Assembly (NCBI GenBank): GCA_032718475.1
Contig: JAUCBJ010004046.1
Location: 1-64,000 of the forward strand
Source: Nemertoderma westbladi
Lineage: Eukaryota > Xenacoelomorpha > Nemertodermatida > Nemertodermatidae
DNA: 64,000 nt
Direction: 5' to 3'
The translations under genes and the position numbers were made by a program. The notes beneath the pieces are model-generated. The model had not been told where the DNA came from, ran no database searches, and was given only the letters and a program-made list of their open reading frames with translations. Below are positions 36,915 through 48,252 of the stretch, piece by piece (the stretch's first letter is position 1; each line of letters begins with the position of its first letter).

Positions 36915-39212
36915 AATTAATTTAATTACTACTACTAGGTCGAGCGAACTCGGAAAGTGGAAATGAGATCCTTCCAGGCTTCCCGATTCTCCATAGTTGT
37001 CGCAATTTCATTTCTCCCAAGTTCAGTATCCCTTTCAAGTTGATCTATATATGTTATGGCCGGTCGTCCACGACTACGCTTTCCATGAGTTGGTTGCCAG
37101 AAAAGTAGATCTGGTATGACCTCGTCTTTACTTCGCCAGCAGTGCCCACTGAATCTTAATCTGCGTTCACGGAGGGTGGTTGATACAGGTGTTATTGTAC
37201 CATAAAGCTCGGCGTTTGTCATGTGTTGTCTCCAGCTGATGTTTAGGGCTGCCCTTAGTAGACTTGTGTAGCAACCATCAATTCGTTGTTCAAGTGATTT
37301 AGTCAGTGTCCAGGTCTCACCCCCGTATAAAAAAATACACTTTCCACTGTGGCTCGAATGAACTTAGTCTTCAGGTGCCTGGAGAGATCTGATTTCCAGA
37401 TGGTATCCATTTTTGATAGAGCTACCCAAGCCTTTGCTTTCCTAACTTCTATGTCCTTTTTGCTACTCTCTATCCATGATCCAAGGTACTGGAAGTCATC
37501 GACCTTCCTTAGTTGATTATTATCAATGGTTGTCAAGTTTCCATCAACATTAAAGGTCATGAATTCGGTCTTTGTAGCATTTATATGCAATCCAACCTCC
37601 TAAGCAGCCCTCTCCACTTTATTTAGTAGAAGCTGTGCATCTGCTAGGGTATTAGAGAGCAGGGCGATGTCATCCGCAAAGTCGGTGTCTGTGACTGTAG
37701 TTGCCGGATATCTACTACTTCTGCGTTCTTAAAGTGTGAATCCCAGGTCTTCTTCACCTTTTGTGGCCGTCCTCATTGCGTAATCCAGCACAATTACAAA
37801 TAGTAATCTGTGCTAATGTGTCACCTTGCAGTACGCCAGCCAGGATTGAGAAAAACTCAGTTTCACCATCTGGTGAGAGTACCTGCGCTTCTGTGTCACA
37901 ATATAACAATCCAATGCCAGCAACAATTACTTCTGGTATTCCATAAGCTCTTAGGATTTCAAGCATTTTACCTCTATGGATGGAGTCGAATGCCTTCTTG
38001 AAGTCCACAAAAGTCATGACTGCGGGGAGATTCTTTGACTTAATTCCTTCAATCAGTCTCCGTAGTGCAAGTATCTGAGCTATTGTTGATCTACTTGGTC
38101 GAAATCCGCTTTGGCTCTTACGCAGTAGTTTCTCTATGTGAGGTCTAATCCTATATAGAATCATTTTATTGTATATTTTGGCAGCTACCACAAGCACACA
38201 GATCCCACGATAGTTTGTTGGTATGCCGAGGTCTCCTTTCTTGGGGAGAGGCTTTAGTTGACCTTTAGTCCAAATTGGTGGTGGCTTTTCCCCTTTTAAC
38301 ATCCGGTTGCAAACATTCAATAATGGTCTGTTTAGCACTCCGGTTTTCCATACCTCCGCTGGGATTTCATCTAATCCACTCGCTTTATTATTGGACATGC
38401 TTTTAATGCTTCTTTGGAGTTCGGCAGGTGTGAAGTCCCCTGTTTCTATAGGTAGTGTCTTTTCATATATTTTCCTTGTAGGGCTGACCTCGATGTTTGG
38501 TGGCTGCCCAAGCAAGTTGCTGAAGTGATTTTTCCACTTCCCAACACGTTCTTCAGGACTATCGGCTTTGAGGCGCCCCTTTGCACAACTTTTCCGAACA
38601 GATACCTCATTTACAGTTTGCCAGGAAAGTCTTGATTGTTGCTGTATGTGAGCAGTTGTATTTGCTTCAGTTTTATCCTGTATGTACTTTTCCTGGCTGA
38701 TGTTGTAGGCCAATTTAAGATCGTCCTTAGCTTTCTCAACCTTGTTAATGTTTTCGATTGTTGGTTGTTCGGTTTTAACTTTGTAGGCTATCTTAAGATC
38801 TTCTCTCTTACAAGTAACCTCAGAGTTTTGCCATGGCACATATTGTTTTCGTTTGGGTTTCTGGGGGATATGCCTCTTAGCTGATTCCTTGTGGGCTGTT
38901 ATTATATTCTGTTATATTGAATTGGTGGATTGGTCTTCATCCATTGACTGAAGTGCTTCAAAGCGGTTTTGAACTTCTACTGTATAAGCATCCTTTACAG
39001 CATTGTCAGTTCTGAGTTTTTCCCAGTAATATTTGATTTGCTTGCTTGTCCTGGGTTTGCTGGCTCTCAAACTGAGTCTGATCTCTGCAGTCACAATTCT
39101 GTGGTCCGAACCAATTAGGTTGAACGAGCTGTATGCCTCGCAGTTGATCATGCTGTTTCTCCACTTTTTGTTTATGAGGATGTAATCCAGTTGTGCTTTG
39201 GTTCCATTAGGG
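36915..39212 (-). pseudogene. LINE-B, 3' part: endonuclease end, reverse transcriptase, C-terminus
   Basis: On the minus strand this gives the end of the endonuclease (QLDYILIN, GSDHRIV; down to 38912) and a 361-codon reverse transcriptase frame (38839-37754). That frame has NKASGLDEIPAEVWK, NYRGICVL, QSGFRPSRST, FVDFKKAFDS and GVLQGDTLA. A TDFADDIALLS catalytic block lies near 37651-37685. C-terminal frames follow at 37590-37303 and 37222-36935 (FSGHCWR, GRPAITY, MENREAW). The 3' end has a TAG-repeat tail at about 36930. Several frame breaks make it inactive. The order and C-terminus suggest an RTE-like clade, a cousin of LINE-A. Its 5' part lies at 58132-59250, beyond the LTR element. Confidence 0.85.
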
Positions 39213-39217
39213 TATTG
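39213..39217. repeat. Target site duplication TATTG, left copy
   Basis: TATTG directly precedes the TG that starts the left LTR. The same five bases follow the right LTR at 58127-58131. Joining across them restores a continuous LINE-B endonuclease frame (WTFQY then PNGTKAQLDY). Confidence 0.93.
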
Positions 39218-41418
39218 TGATAAACAACCGCGACCTCTATACTAACAGCAGAACTGTTGAACAGACAAATACCCGTTAATATCCTTCTGCCAACCTAATG
39301 AGCTCTCGCCTAACCAATAAGACACAAAGACTGCTCTACTGTTAAGTAAAGGGGATCAGGAGCGTGATATTACTAAATTGTAAAGGTTGCTAAATACAAA
39401 ACCGCTACTTACCGTTAGATGGCGCTAATCTGCCGTCTGCTAATATATTTACTAATTTTACACAACTCCTGCAAAATCGCTTGTTCCTTTCTCTACCGAT
39501 TGCTCGACAGAGAGCTAACTGTTCGAATCTATGAGCCACGCGGGAATAACCAAAACAATAAACCCGAGTCGGCTCCCTAAGCTTACTTAAGACGAGTGCG
39601 AGAGGCTTTGCACTCAGAGTATTCTTACGCCTAATTCTATCACTATTAAAGCACGCTATTGCCTACGTCTTTTCTAATCGCGAATACTGGGGGTTCCCTA
39701 ACGTAATGTGTGAATGCGAGAATATTTAAAAATATCAAAAATGGTACAGTATTTGTCTCTACGTGGATAGTACCGCTCTGGGTCTAAACTTGCCTGCAGC
39801 TGGCTTTAGGCCAGCAAATTACTAGCGTGTTGTGTGTACCGAATAGTGCGATCTAGCTGATTGCCCGCCAATGCAAATAACCGCTCAGCGTGAATAGTTT
39901 ACAGTACTCTAATTATTACCTTAGCTACTCTCCGCTATGCTGCGTACTAATTCTTAATTTTTACTAATCAATTACAGTCACAAATATGTAACAGCGTACT
40001 AATTACTAAGAGTTCCAGAATACGTAATTCTAATTTATTACGCAACAGGTTTCGCTAGTAATAGCCTAAATTGCCGTATTACTTTGACCTAATCAGTAAC
40101 TAATTGTTGTAACTAAGAAATAGAAATCAATCAAAGGAAAAAGGGCGCCTACCTAAACATTCACAATCGTAGGCACTTCAATAACACACCAATCAGCGTC
40201 AGCAATCACAGATCACAATTATGCAGTTAACTACTGTATAGCCCACAGTTATGCGACTCACTATTCGTACTTCTACTTCACACTCCACGTTGTGATACGT
40301 GCAGGCCTCTCCCGGGTACATATAGGACTCCTAACTAACCTGATTCCTGCCCCCCTAATACTAAATAGAGACGAAACCTGGATCATCAGCCCCCTAAATA
40401 CCGTACCGGCGATTGGTCTGCATACCACAGCGTGATCTACCCGACCGCAACGGTGACCCCCCGCCAGCGTTGCTCGCTTTTGAATCCTCCGCTCTCCCTT
40501 AGTCGCTCAACCCCCCGATGTGCCCACCGCCCACTGGCACCTTAGCCCTTCATTATGCTAATAGCTACCGTAGCGGCGCATGCAAATCACAAAGTCTGAC
40601 AGTCTCAGAAATCCCTTAGGATTATTGCGTAGAAAGGAATCACATAGAACCATTAACAAAAGGTAGAAATCATAGTTCCAGTTGTAATTAGCAGTAATCG
40701 ATGAGATTAATTGAGAAACACAATCAAGAATAATCGCACTAGCAAAGCATTTTGAGAAATTAATCGAAACTAGCAAATTGCAGAAATACGCTAAAATATC
40801 CGTCAAAAAATGAATAGGGACAGCTCAGCAAGTAAGCGTAACATCACATAAGTAATACCGGCAAAACGCCAATTTATAGGTGATCCGGATGGGGTGATGC
40901 AATAGGGTGACTCAATCGCTCTCCTATTGGCTCTCCAGTCCGCGCTAGCATTAGACCAAGCTGGAAGCAGTTAGTCCAATAAGGAGGCCGGATTGTAGCC
41001 CTATTGCTGCCCAAACCTCAAATTATTACCATATATGGTAATGGATCATGTCCCTGGCTGCTGAATGGCCAGGACAGCGTCCCTATATGCTAGCCCCATT
41101 GAAGCTAATATCAGCAAGCACGAAATCCAGGGTCCGACTAAACTTGCTACCCTGGAACTATCTACATATATCCTAATACAAAATTACGTAGGTAGGGCTA
41201 CATATTATACAAAACGGATGGATTCAAATATATGGGCGTTTTGGTTTCCCTATCTAAATATCACCTCGCTATTATATCTTATCTAAAATATTATGCTGCA
41301 CAACGGACTAATATTACATACAGTATAACGGACTAATATTGTGTACAGTATAACGGACTAATATTGTGTACAGTATAACGGACTAATATATGTGGATACA
41401 GCGCCATATACCGTAACA
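39218..41418 (-). repeat. 3' LTR (in coding direction)
   Basis: It is 2,201 bp, bounded by TG and CA. At 41304-41400 it has about 3.5 tandem copies of a 28-bp unit (CAGTATAACGGACTAATATTGTGTA type), which is the U3 start in coding orientation. It also contains a hairpin near 41048-41080 (TGTCCCTGGC...GCCAGGACA). Short frames inside are identical in both LTRs and do not look like genes. Confidence 0.95.
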
Positions 41419-41887
41419 CCGCTCCAAGGGAAATCATATAATGTTTCCCTCCAACTGTAGAAGAGTATAAGGTGATGTATACAAACAAAATAAATTTCTT
41501 CCAAATAATCTAAATACTTGATACTATAAATCCTACTATTTACAAAATATTGCTATAGATATTGCATAATGAATTGCATACAAATTAAATTTACAAATAT
41601 TATCTCTCTCATTCAAATTAAATTTACAAAATATTGTTTCTCGTTCTTACTACATAATGATTACTACATACAAGATCAAATATAAAATTTGCTAGGGCAA
41701 GTGAAAGGAGTAAGCCAAACCCGCAGGTTTGTATCCCCAATCACTTCCTTCGCCTCCCTCATAATATAAATTCAAAACAGCTCAACTAGTGTATATGAGT
41801 CTAGTCGAAGATTTCTAAATGCTACAATATACATCAGAGCGACGATGATGTATATATCTAGAGTCTGTCGCCCTGTGCTATAATGTA
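41419..41887 (-). other. 3' untranslated region of the retrotransposon
   Basis: Lies between the last coding frame and the 3' LTR. Immediately before the LTR the coding strand reads CCCTTGGAGCGG, a weak polypurine tract candidate. It contains palindrome site 1 at 41715. Confidence 0.6.
41715..41731. repeat. Palindrome site 1
   Basis: CCAAACCCGCAGGTTTG in noncoding DNA of the element. Flanks TTCACT-like and AGTGAA-like continue the inverted symmetry on both sides. Confidence 0.8.
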
Positions 41888-43211
41888 TTATCGACCCGCT
41901 CCTGGGTTCTTTGGGCTCGCTCCTCTCTTTCGCCCCCTGCCCAGATACACCAGTCGTCCTCCAGTCGACTCCGTTGACGGCGTCCGTGAGGCGTCACTCC
42001 CCGGAACCGGCGACGATGTTCCCTGAGCCCCGACAGATTCCCGGCTGGTACTTCTCCCTCGGCCTCGTCCCAATTGTCGTGCTCCTGTGGTCGCTTCCAC
42101 CAACTCTTCCTTATGCAGTTGCACACGCGCCTTCTCCGACGCTCCCTGCGCCTTGCGCTGCAACCTCTGTGCTTCTATAATAGAGTGATAGTGGTCGTCC
42201 TTGACTTGACGCTTGTCTTGGACCCCTCCTCCTGGTTCCTTCCGCGAGCCTTGAGCTCCAGCGGTCATCGCTGTGGTCGCTGCGATCCTCTGTTCCCGTA
42301 TCCTCTCAGCGGTCAATGAACCCACTGGCACATGAGTCAACAAGAATTCGTTGCGGTATTGAATAGCCGCCATCCTCCAATCACCTCGCGCGCGTACCAC
42401 TTTTCTAGTCTCCGTAAATATACCCTTCGTGATGCGATCGCAAATAGCAACGAAGTTCCAGGTGTACTTATTGTCCATATTCAACTGTCTGAAGTATTCT
42501 CGGACTACGATAACTCCAGTGTTCTGTGGAAGGTCTTGAGCAGTTAGGATGAGTTCCTGATATTGTGGTAGCGATTGTAGATATGGCTCGTACGCAACAT
42601 GTGATGGGTCCACTGCCCAAAATCCATATCCCGCCTTAAATGGTAACCAACGCATCTGCGCTTGAATATGGTAGTCAGCCACACTCTCCCACTTATCTAA
42701 CATCTCCCGAAGTAGGTTAGCGCTATGGTTTTGAAAGGAATCATCTCGCAGCTGACATCTCGCGCTACGATGTCCCTTTACCCCACAATATCCACATTGA
42801 GAAATGAAGACGGTGCACGTGTGAAACGAATGGTCGGTCTCATTACACCAACGACAGACCTTATGTGCCGCCTCTACTACCGCGTCGCACGACTTTAGAT
42901 TGTGCCTTGTGCTGCCGCACAACTTGCACCTACGCGCTTGTGGAAACCAGGCCCTCTCGTATATGAGGTCTCCAATCGGTTTCGCACTTCCTTCCTTCCC
43001 AATGTCTAATACGATGTCATCCTCTCCGGTCAACGGTTGTCGATCCGGAACAAAGTAAACATCCTCGCCCTTGTCCTCTATCTCCAATATTTCCTCCCGC
43101 GTTCGTTTCGGATATGTCTTCTCCACCGGAAGATCTACTCCGAACACCTCTACTAACGTCTCCGGCCAGCCCTCCTTAACAGGTCTATCAGCCTCCGAGT
43201 GGAAGGGAGTA

Positions 43212-43229
43212 CCAAACCCGCGGGTTTGA
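43212..43229. repeat. Palindrome site 2, in ORF2
   Basis: CCAAACCCGCGGGTTTGA. It encodes TRGFG in ORF2. Flanks AGTGG...GGGA and TCCC...CCACT extend the symmetry, and they resemble the flanks of site 1. Confidence 0.85.
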
Positions 43230-44804
43230 TTCCCGAACCACTTCTCCAAAGCTTCTGGCGTCGGATACTCCATCGACGGTCGGTCTCCCAAATCTCCGAT
43301 GTTCTGTCGATATACTCCTTGGAATATCGCTAATCCTCTCCTAACCATCGATGTATTCTCTAACGATTGGTTGAAGAACGGGGTTAAGAAACGCTTCATC
43401 ACGTCGGATTGGATTCCCCCTTTCGAGCGAACGTATTGATCTCCTCCGAATACCAATGGATGACGCTTCAAAACTCGCGCAACGATATCCGCTAATAAAC
43501 AAGTCACCGTGTTCGACTCAAGCACCAAATAATATTGTAGCGACGCACGGGGTGGCGCGCAAATGTTCCAATACACTAACGCTTGCCGCTTGAAGTGGGA
43601 TTTGAACTCCGCTCCCGGTGGCGTGTTGTATTCGCCATACGCCTCCTCGTACTTCTTCTGCGTCTTTAACTTAAAATCCCAATTATACAACAAGTGTGCT
43701 ATAAAGCCCATACCAGTCTTGGCAGAGTTGGGATACTCCCTATAAATTCCAATATCCTGTGCCCATAGCAACAATAGCTTGGTGTCGACAAACGGTCTCG
43801 GCAATCTATCTTCCAGATCAGTCATGGCGTTGAAGTCGCTCTCCAAATCGCTCTGGACTCCCGATCCCACCTTGACGTAATCTTGGTTGAGAATAGCCTC
43901 TCTAACTTTCTTGGGTAGCATCCTGGCGTCGATACGCTCCGCTCCGTGCATACCTCCTCGCCTGCATACCTCCAAAATATGCTCCCTAGGATCCTTCCCT
44001 TTCCGATATTGTGTCGTTATGATGGGCTCCGGTCTCTCTCGATCCGCCCTCACACGCATAAACACATGAGTCACACCATCGGCCGCACGAATTTGAATAC
44101 ACTTGCTGGTCAAACATTCTTGATGGGACCCTCCTTCATTGTCGTAGAACATCACCCTCCAATCCTGCAGTGATTCCTCCGTTTTCCTCCACTGACGCTG
44201 AATCTCATCTGATGGGGTCCACATGCGCTCGATAGCCTTGTGGTCATCATATCGGGTATAAGAACCCTTCCTCCTCAGCCACGTCTGGTCTACCTCCTCG
44301 TCGTCTGGGAATGTAGTCACCGCGACCCATACCTTGATGTACTTATCCAACCATCCAAATAATTTACTCTCCTTCCCCGGAGCTCCAATCTTATCCAATG
44401 TGTCGTAATCTGTGATCTGCATTGGGACATCACGCAAGAACTTCGCGCATAAAACTTCCCGTAGACAGTCAACGTTCCAATGATCCGCCATTCTTACCAT
44501 CGGCAAGAATCGTATCGCTTCTCGCGACTCCGGATGATCTACTAATATCGCAGGTTCGGTGCCGTCGGAATAATACACCGGTCGGGGTTGAGATACGACC
44601 TGTGGAACAAATCCGGTCACTCTCCTCGTCTCCTCTTGATGTCTATCCGCGGTCTTATTATACTCCGCTATCCTGTCTCAAATAACTCTTTCGCCTTCGC
44701 CGCTCGCTCCTCCTGCCGCAACGCGTCTATGTCGTCCTGATGCTCAGGCGTGAGGCTTCTCGCTCGGTGAGGTGAAGTAAACGCAGTCCAGGGACTCGAG
44801 AGCT

Positions 44805-44822
44805 CCAAACCCGCGGGTTTGG
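44805..44822. repeat. Palindrome site 3, in ORF2
   Basis: CCAAACCCGCGGGTTTGG, a perfect 18-base palindrome. Outer arms GGGACTC (44791-44797) and GAGTCCC (44828-44834) extend it. It encodes KPAGL, a different reading phase from site 2. Confidence 0.9.
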
Positions 44823-45908
44823 TACCCGAGTCCCGTGCCGCTTCGCGCCGCGCCTCTAGATCCTTATAGGCTCGGTACAGCGAAATGGCCGCTGCCGTTT
44901 CTATCAAACTGGGTGTCGAACAGGGTTTAATCTCCGTATACGGATCTAATGTCGTAACGGTCGGCGTAATGGGTCTCGGAGGTCGCTTTCCGCTGAAGTC
45001 GATACTGATCATCGGGTTGCTCATCGGGTAACCTCCCTCATTGTATCTAAGGAACTGGTGAGCTGGACATCGCGTTAATATCGGTTCCGGATGTTGCTCG
45101 TCTAGTCGGTCGGGAATTGCCACGTCTTGCTTATTCATGCATTCACCACACTTGTAGAAGAGCCTATACACGCTGAAGACTTTCAGCGTCTCCTGATCCT
45201 CGCCTCGAGTCCTCCGGTACCGATGCATTCCGTCGAACTGATCTCGGATTGCAGGTAGAGGTTCTTCGTGTCGTAAATACATATTCATATGGTACAGTCG
45301 TGCGATCTCCTCATCCGGGTCTGCACTAATGTCACATACGTCCAAAGCGAAGTCGTAAGGATACCGCGTGCGATATTCTTTCCGCAAAACTTACATCCGG
45401 TCCCCCAACGCTCTCATTCTTTCCCTCCGTAATTCCTTATCATAAGTCGGCTTGTATTTCCCGTTTAGCTCCATCACGGACCGCCCATGGTAGTAAACGT
45501 TAGAGTCTTTACATCCTGGTCGCGCGAATGGTAGCTCCGCCTCCTCTCTGGCAGTAAATCCTCTGCGCGGTTGCGCTCTAATATCCTTCACCATTATGCC
45601 TCGCGTATATACATATATATATATCCCAATAAGTGCCGTTACGTAACCAATTACACTGTGGGTAAATCAGTTAGATGTCGCCTAAAGACAGACCTCCCGA
45701 ACCCCCCCGCCTTCCAGCAGTTCAGGTTCGACTCTCTAGATCCCGTCTCTTCCTAACTAACTATCCTCTAACCTATTCCCATGCATAGCGCAAAACTTTG
45801 GAGATAAACTGGCCGTGACCAACTCACTTTTTGATGCCCAAACTACTCCCATTACTCGTACTAAACTACAGTAGTTAGAAAGGACTATAGCCACAATACT
45901 CGACTATA

Positions 45909-45925
45909 CCAAACCCACAGGTTTG
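45909..45925. repeat. Palindrome site 4, in the spacer
   Basis: CCAAACCCACAGGTTTG, noncoding. Flanks with TCGA and ATA words continue the symmetry imperfectly. Confidence 0.78.
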
Positions 45926-46426
45926 ATAATCGAATATCACACATCCTGCAAACTACTGAGTGGGGTCCATGTACGCCTCTGGTGCTACTAACCTTTAGCA
46001 CCTTAGTTGCACTGTTGGCACCAATCTGTGGAAGTTGCTAAACTCAATTTACACTCCTACGTAATATAGCCGTCACCATGGTTTCTAAATGCTATTTTCC
46101 AGGCTTCACGACTTTTCAAATTACTGTTTATCTATAGACGAATTCTAAAATGCGTCTATACACAGCGTCTGGAATTGTCTTGGGTTCACTTCTAATTTTT
46201 TAAAATTTTCTAATTTTCCAAAATTTTTGAAAATAAAATTTTGTTTTGATACCCACCAGACAAAACTCAACGCAAATCACCACAACCCCGCTCCTATGCA
46301 TTTCCTTGTATCTGCATACGAGGAATGCATACGAAGTGAGTTGCGTCCAACACTAATTCTGTTTTGAGGCAGGAGACAAATTATAATCTCCCGTCTCGAT
46401 ACGTGTCTCCTCTAATAACACGATAT

Positions 46427-46446
46427 CTTGGACCGGTCGGTCCAAG
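46427..46446. repeat. 8-bp-stem hairpin after the integrase frame
   Basis: CTTGGACC and GGTCCAAG arms around GGTC. It differs from the CCAAACC palindromes. Its role is unknown. Confidence 0.7.
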
Positions 46447-46494
46447 GTGTGTAAACCATTAGTTTTACACTTCTTTGGGTGCGGACACTTGCAC

Positions 46495-48252
46495 CTAATT
46501 TTCACAGGTGACTGTGCGCACTATGTTTTGCACGTCTGGGTGTATATGCAAGATCACTCCCGTCTCCCAATACTTTCTCTTGACAATGGGTTCGGTTATC
46601 AATACGTAATCTCCCCTTTGGAGACTCCGAACCGTTTTGTACCACTTTGTTCTGGTGGATATGGTGGAAAGATAGTATTCCCGCCAATATTCCCAGAATG
46701 TGTACGCCACAAATTGTGTCACCTTCCAGCTCTTACGACTATATAGGTCGGCACTAACGGGTTCTGATGCCGGCACAAGAAATGCTGGACTCTGCATTAG
46801 CAAATGATTCGGCGTTAATGCAACACCGTCTGGCAACATAGCTATCGGCCTCGAGTTTAGGGTATGCTCGATTTCAATGAAAGCTGTGACCAGTTCATCG
46901 TCGGTAAGTTGTTTGTTTACAGGCAACGTCTTAGCAATGGCCTGCTTTACAGAGCGAACCAAACGCTCCCAACTTCCTCCTCTCCAAGGACTTTCTGGAG
47001 TATTAAATCTCCACTCTACTCTTTGCGGCAAAAGTGCTGCAGAAATTTCCTTATTCTGTGCCGCTTTATGAGCCGCGTTCAACTCGCTATTCCCCCCGAC
47101 AAAGTTTGTACCCTTATCGGAGTAGAACGCCTTTACTAGTCCTCTCCTGGCCATAAACCTCTTTAAGGCCAGGAGCAGAGATTTGGTCGACATGTCTGCC
47201 ACACGCTCAATGTGTATGGCTCTACTAGCCATACATGTCAGTAGCAGACCCCATCGCTTGTGGGTCAGCCGTCCACTCTTTGCTTCAATCGGACCAAAAC
47301 AGTCCACCCCTGTGTTCGTAAAGGGTGGGTCATATGCCTGCACTCTCGCTTCCGGGAGTTCAGCCATCTCCTGTTCCAATACTCTGGCGTTCACCCTCTT
47401 GCAAACCAGACAGGCGTCGTACATAGTGCCTGCTGCCCTGCTTGGCTGCAATAGAATGAATCGCTGTCTCGCTGCCGACAAACAGTGTAACTTTCCCGCG
47501 TGATGTAACCTCTTGTGTATATCCCATAGAATCGCTCTTTGCAATTCTATTGGGTGACTAGGGATTATCACTGGGAACCGAAACTGTGAGTTTATGTCGA
47601 CAGTCTGGATTCTCGATCTATGACAAATTAAACCCTTATGGATTAATGGACTCCATTTTCTAAGGGGTTTATAGAGAACTGGTCGTTGAGCCGATAATAG
47701 ATGGAATTCTTTCGGGAAGGCACACATTTGATAATGTTTCAAATGCTTTAATTCCGCTTGATCAATCTCATCCTCTGTCAGAGGTTGTTTCAATTTTCGA
47801 ATTCGCTCACTATTGGTGCTCAATGGTTCTCTCAAATGTTTCGAATGTTTTAAACAAAGGTACAAAACGTATCGGCTTAACCACGCAGTTCTTTTACAAA
47901 TTGTCAGCCAAGAGGCAGACGAATTTAGTAATTTGTCATAAACACTGCATGACTCTAATGCCAGCGACGGTTGTCCGCTAACCAATGGAAGTTTCGAATC
48001 CAAACCCGCAGGTTTGGAAACCAAAGGCTCCATTTTGTCGGTCATTTTCTGTCCGTCACTTACCAACTGTGACTCTGGTTTAGTCTGTAAGGGTGGTTTG
48101 ATGTCATAACTTACCCTTCCGGACCTAGTAGTCACGTAAGTCTGTTGGTCTGACAGGTCTCCGGGCCGCTCCAATGACTCTTCAGGCCGCTCCAATGACT
48201 CTTCAGGCCACTCCAATGACTTAAGTTTGGCTTTAGACTTCGACTTAGAGAC
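46495..48252 (-). pseudogene. BEL/Pao integrase region, same frame as pol
   Basis: It reads on in the pol frame after TGA (48262-48264) and TAA (48253-48255). It begins with a Lys/Ser-rich stretch and a threefold 24-bp repeat (LERPEES). Counting from the TTG codon at 48216, it carries an HH...CC zinc-binding region (LHHAGK at about 223-235 and CLVCK at about 266-270). The catalytic triad follows: VDCFGP at about 304, YSDKGTNF at about 365 and SWERL at about 415. The second D and the E are 49 residues apart, as in BEL elements. The frame ends at TAG 46495. With no start codon of its own, it needs readthrough, splicing or repair to be made. Confidence 0.82.
48000..48017. repeat. Palindrome site 5, in the integrase frame
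   Basis: CCAAACCCGCAGGTTTGG. It encodes SKPAGL. Outer AATGGA and TCCATT arms extend the symmetry. Confidence 0.85.

Larger units (their letters stand above)
41888..45594 (-). pseudogene. Extra retrotransposon frame (ORF2), three CCHC zinc knuckles, broken
   Basis: Three minus-strand frames appear to be one ancestral coding region of about 1,230 codons: 45594-45391 (67 codons, ATG start), 45387-44668 and 44620-41888. The first two share a frame and are separated by one TAA. The third is in another frame, opens just after a TGA at 44678-44680 and has no ATG near its start. The last frame has three perfect CX2CX4HX4C knuckles at residues 565-578, 589-602 and 609-622, and a basic, Arg/Gly-rich C-terminus. 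The middle frame has a Cys pair, CGEC. It sits where an envelope gene would lie, but I see no signal peptide or membrane segment. An RNA-binding, gag-like role is inferred from the knuckles only. I recognise no family for the large N-terminal part. Confidence 0.65.
45595..46494 (-). other. Noncoding spacer between integrase and ORF2
   Basis: About 900 bp with no frame. It holds palindrome site 4 and a separate hairpin CTTGGACC-GGTC-GGTCCAAG at 46427-46446, about 50 bases after the integrase stop. Any internal promoter or splice acceptor for ORF2 would lie here. Confidence 0.55.

Noticed and set aside
40558-41286. Small frames of 82 and 73 codons inside the LTR, repeated at 57266-57994
   Set aside because: They are identical only because LTRs are identical, and show no domain or codon signature.
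41911-42547. Plus-strand frames opposite ORF2, and similar ones opposite pol (46447-53543)
   Set aside because: These are shadows of the minus-strand retrotransposon genes. Their composition mirrors the antisense codons.
41888-45594. ORF2 as an envelope glycoprotein
   Set aside because: No signal peptide, transmembrane segment or cleavage motif is seen, and zinc knuckles point to nucleic acid binding.
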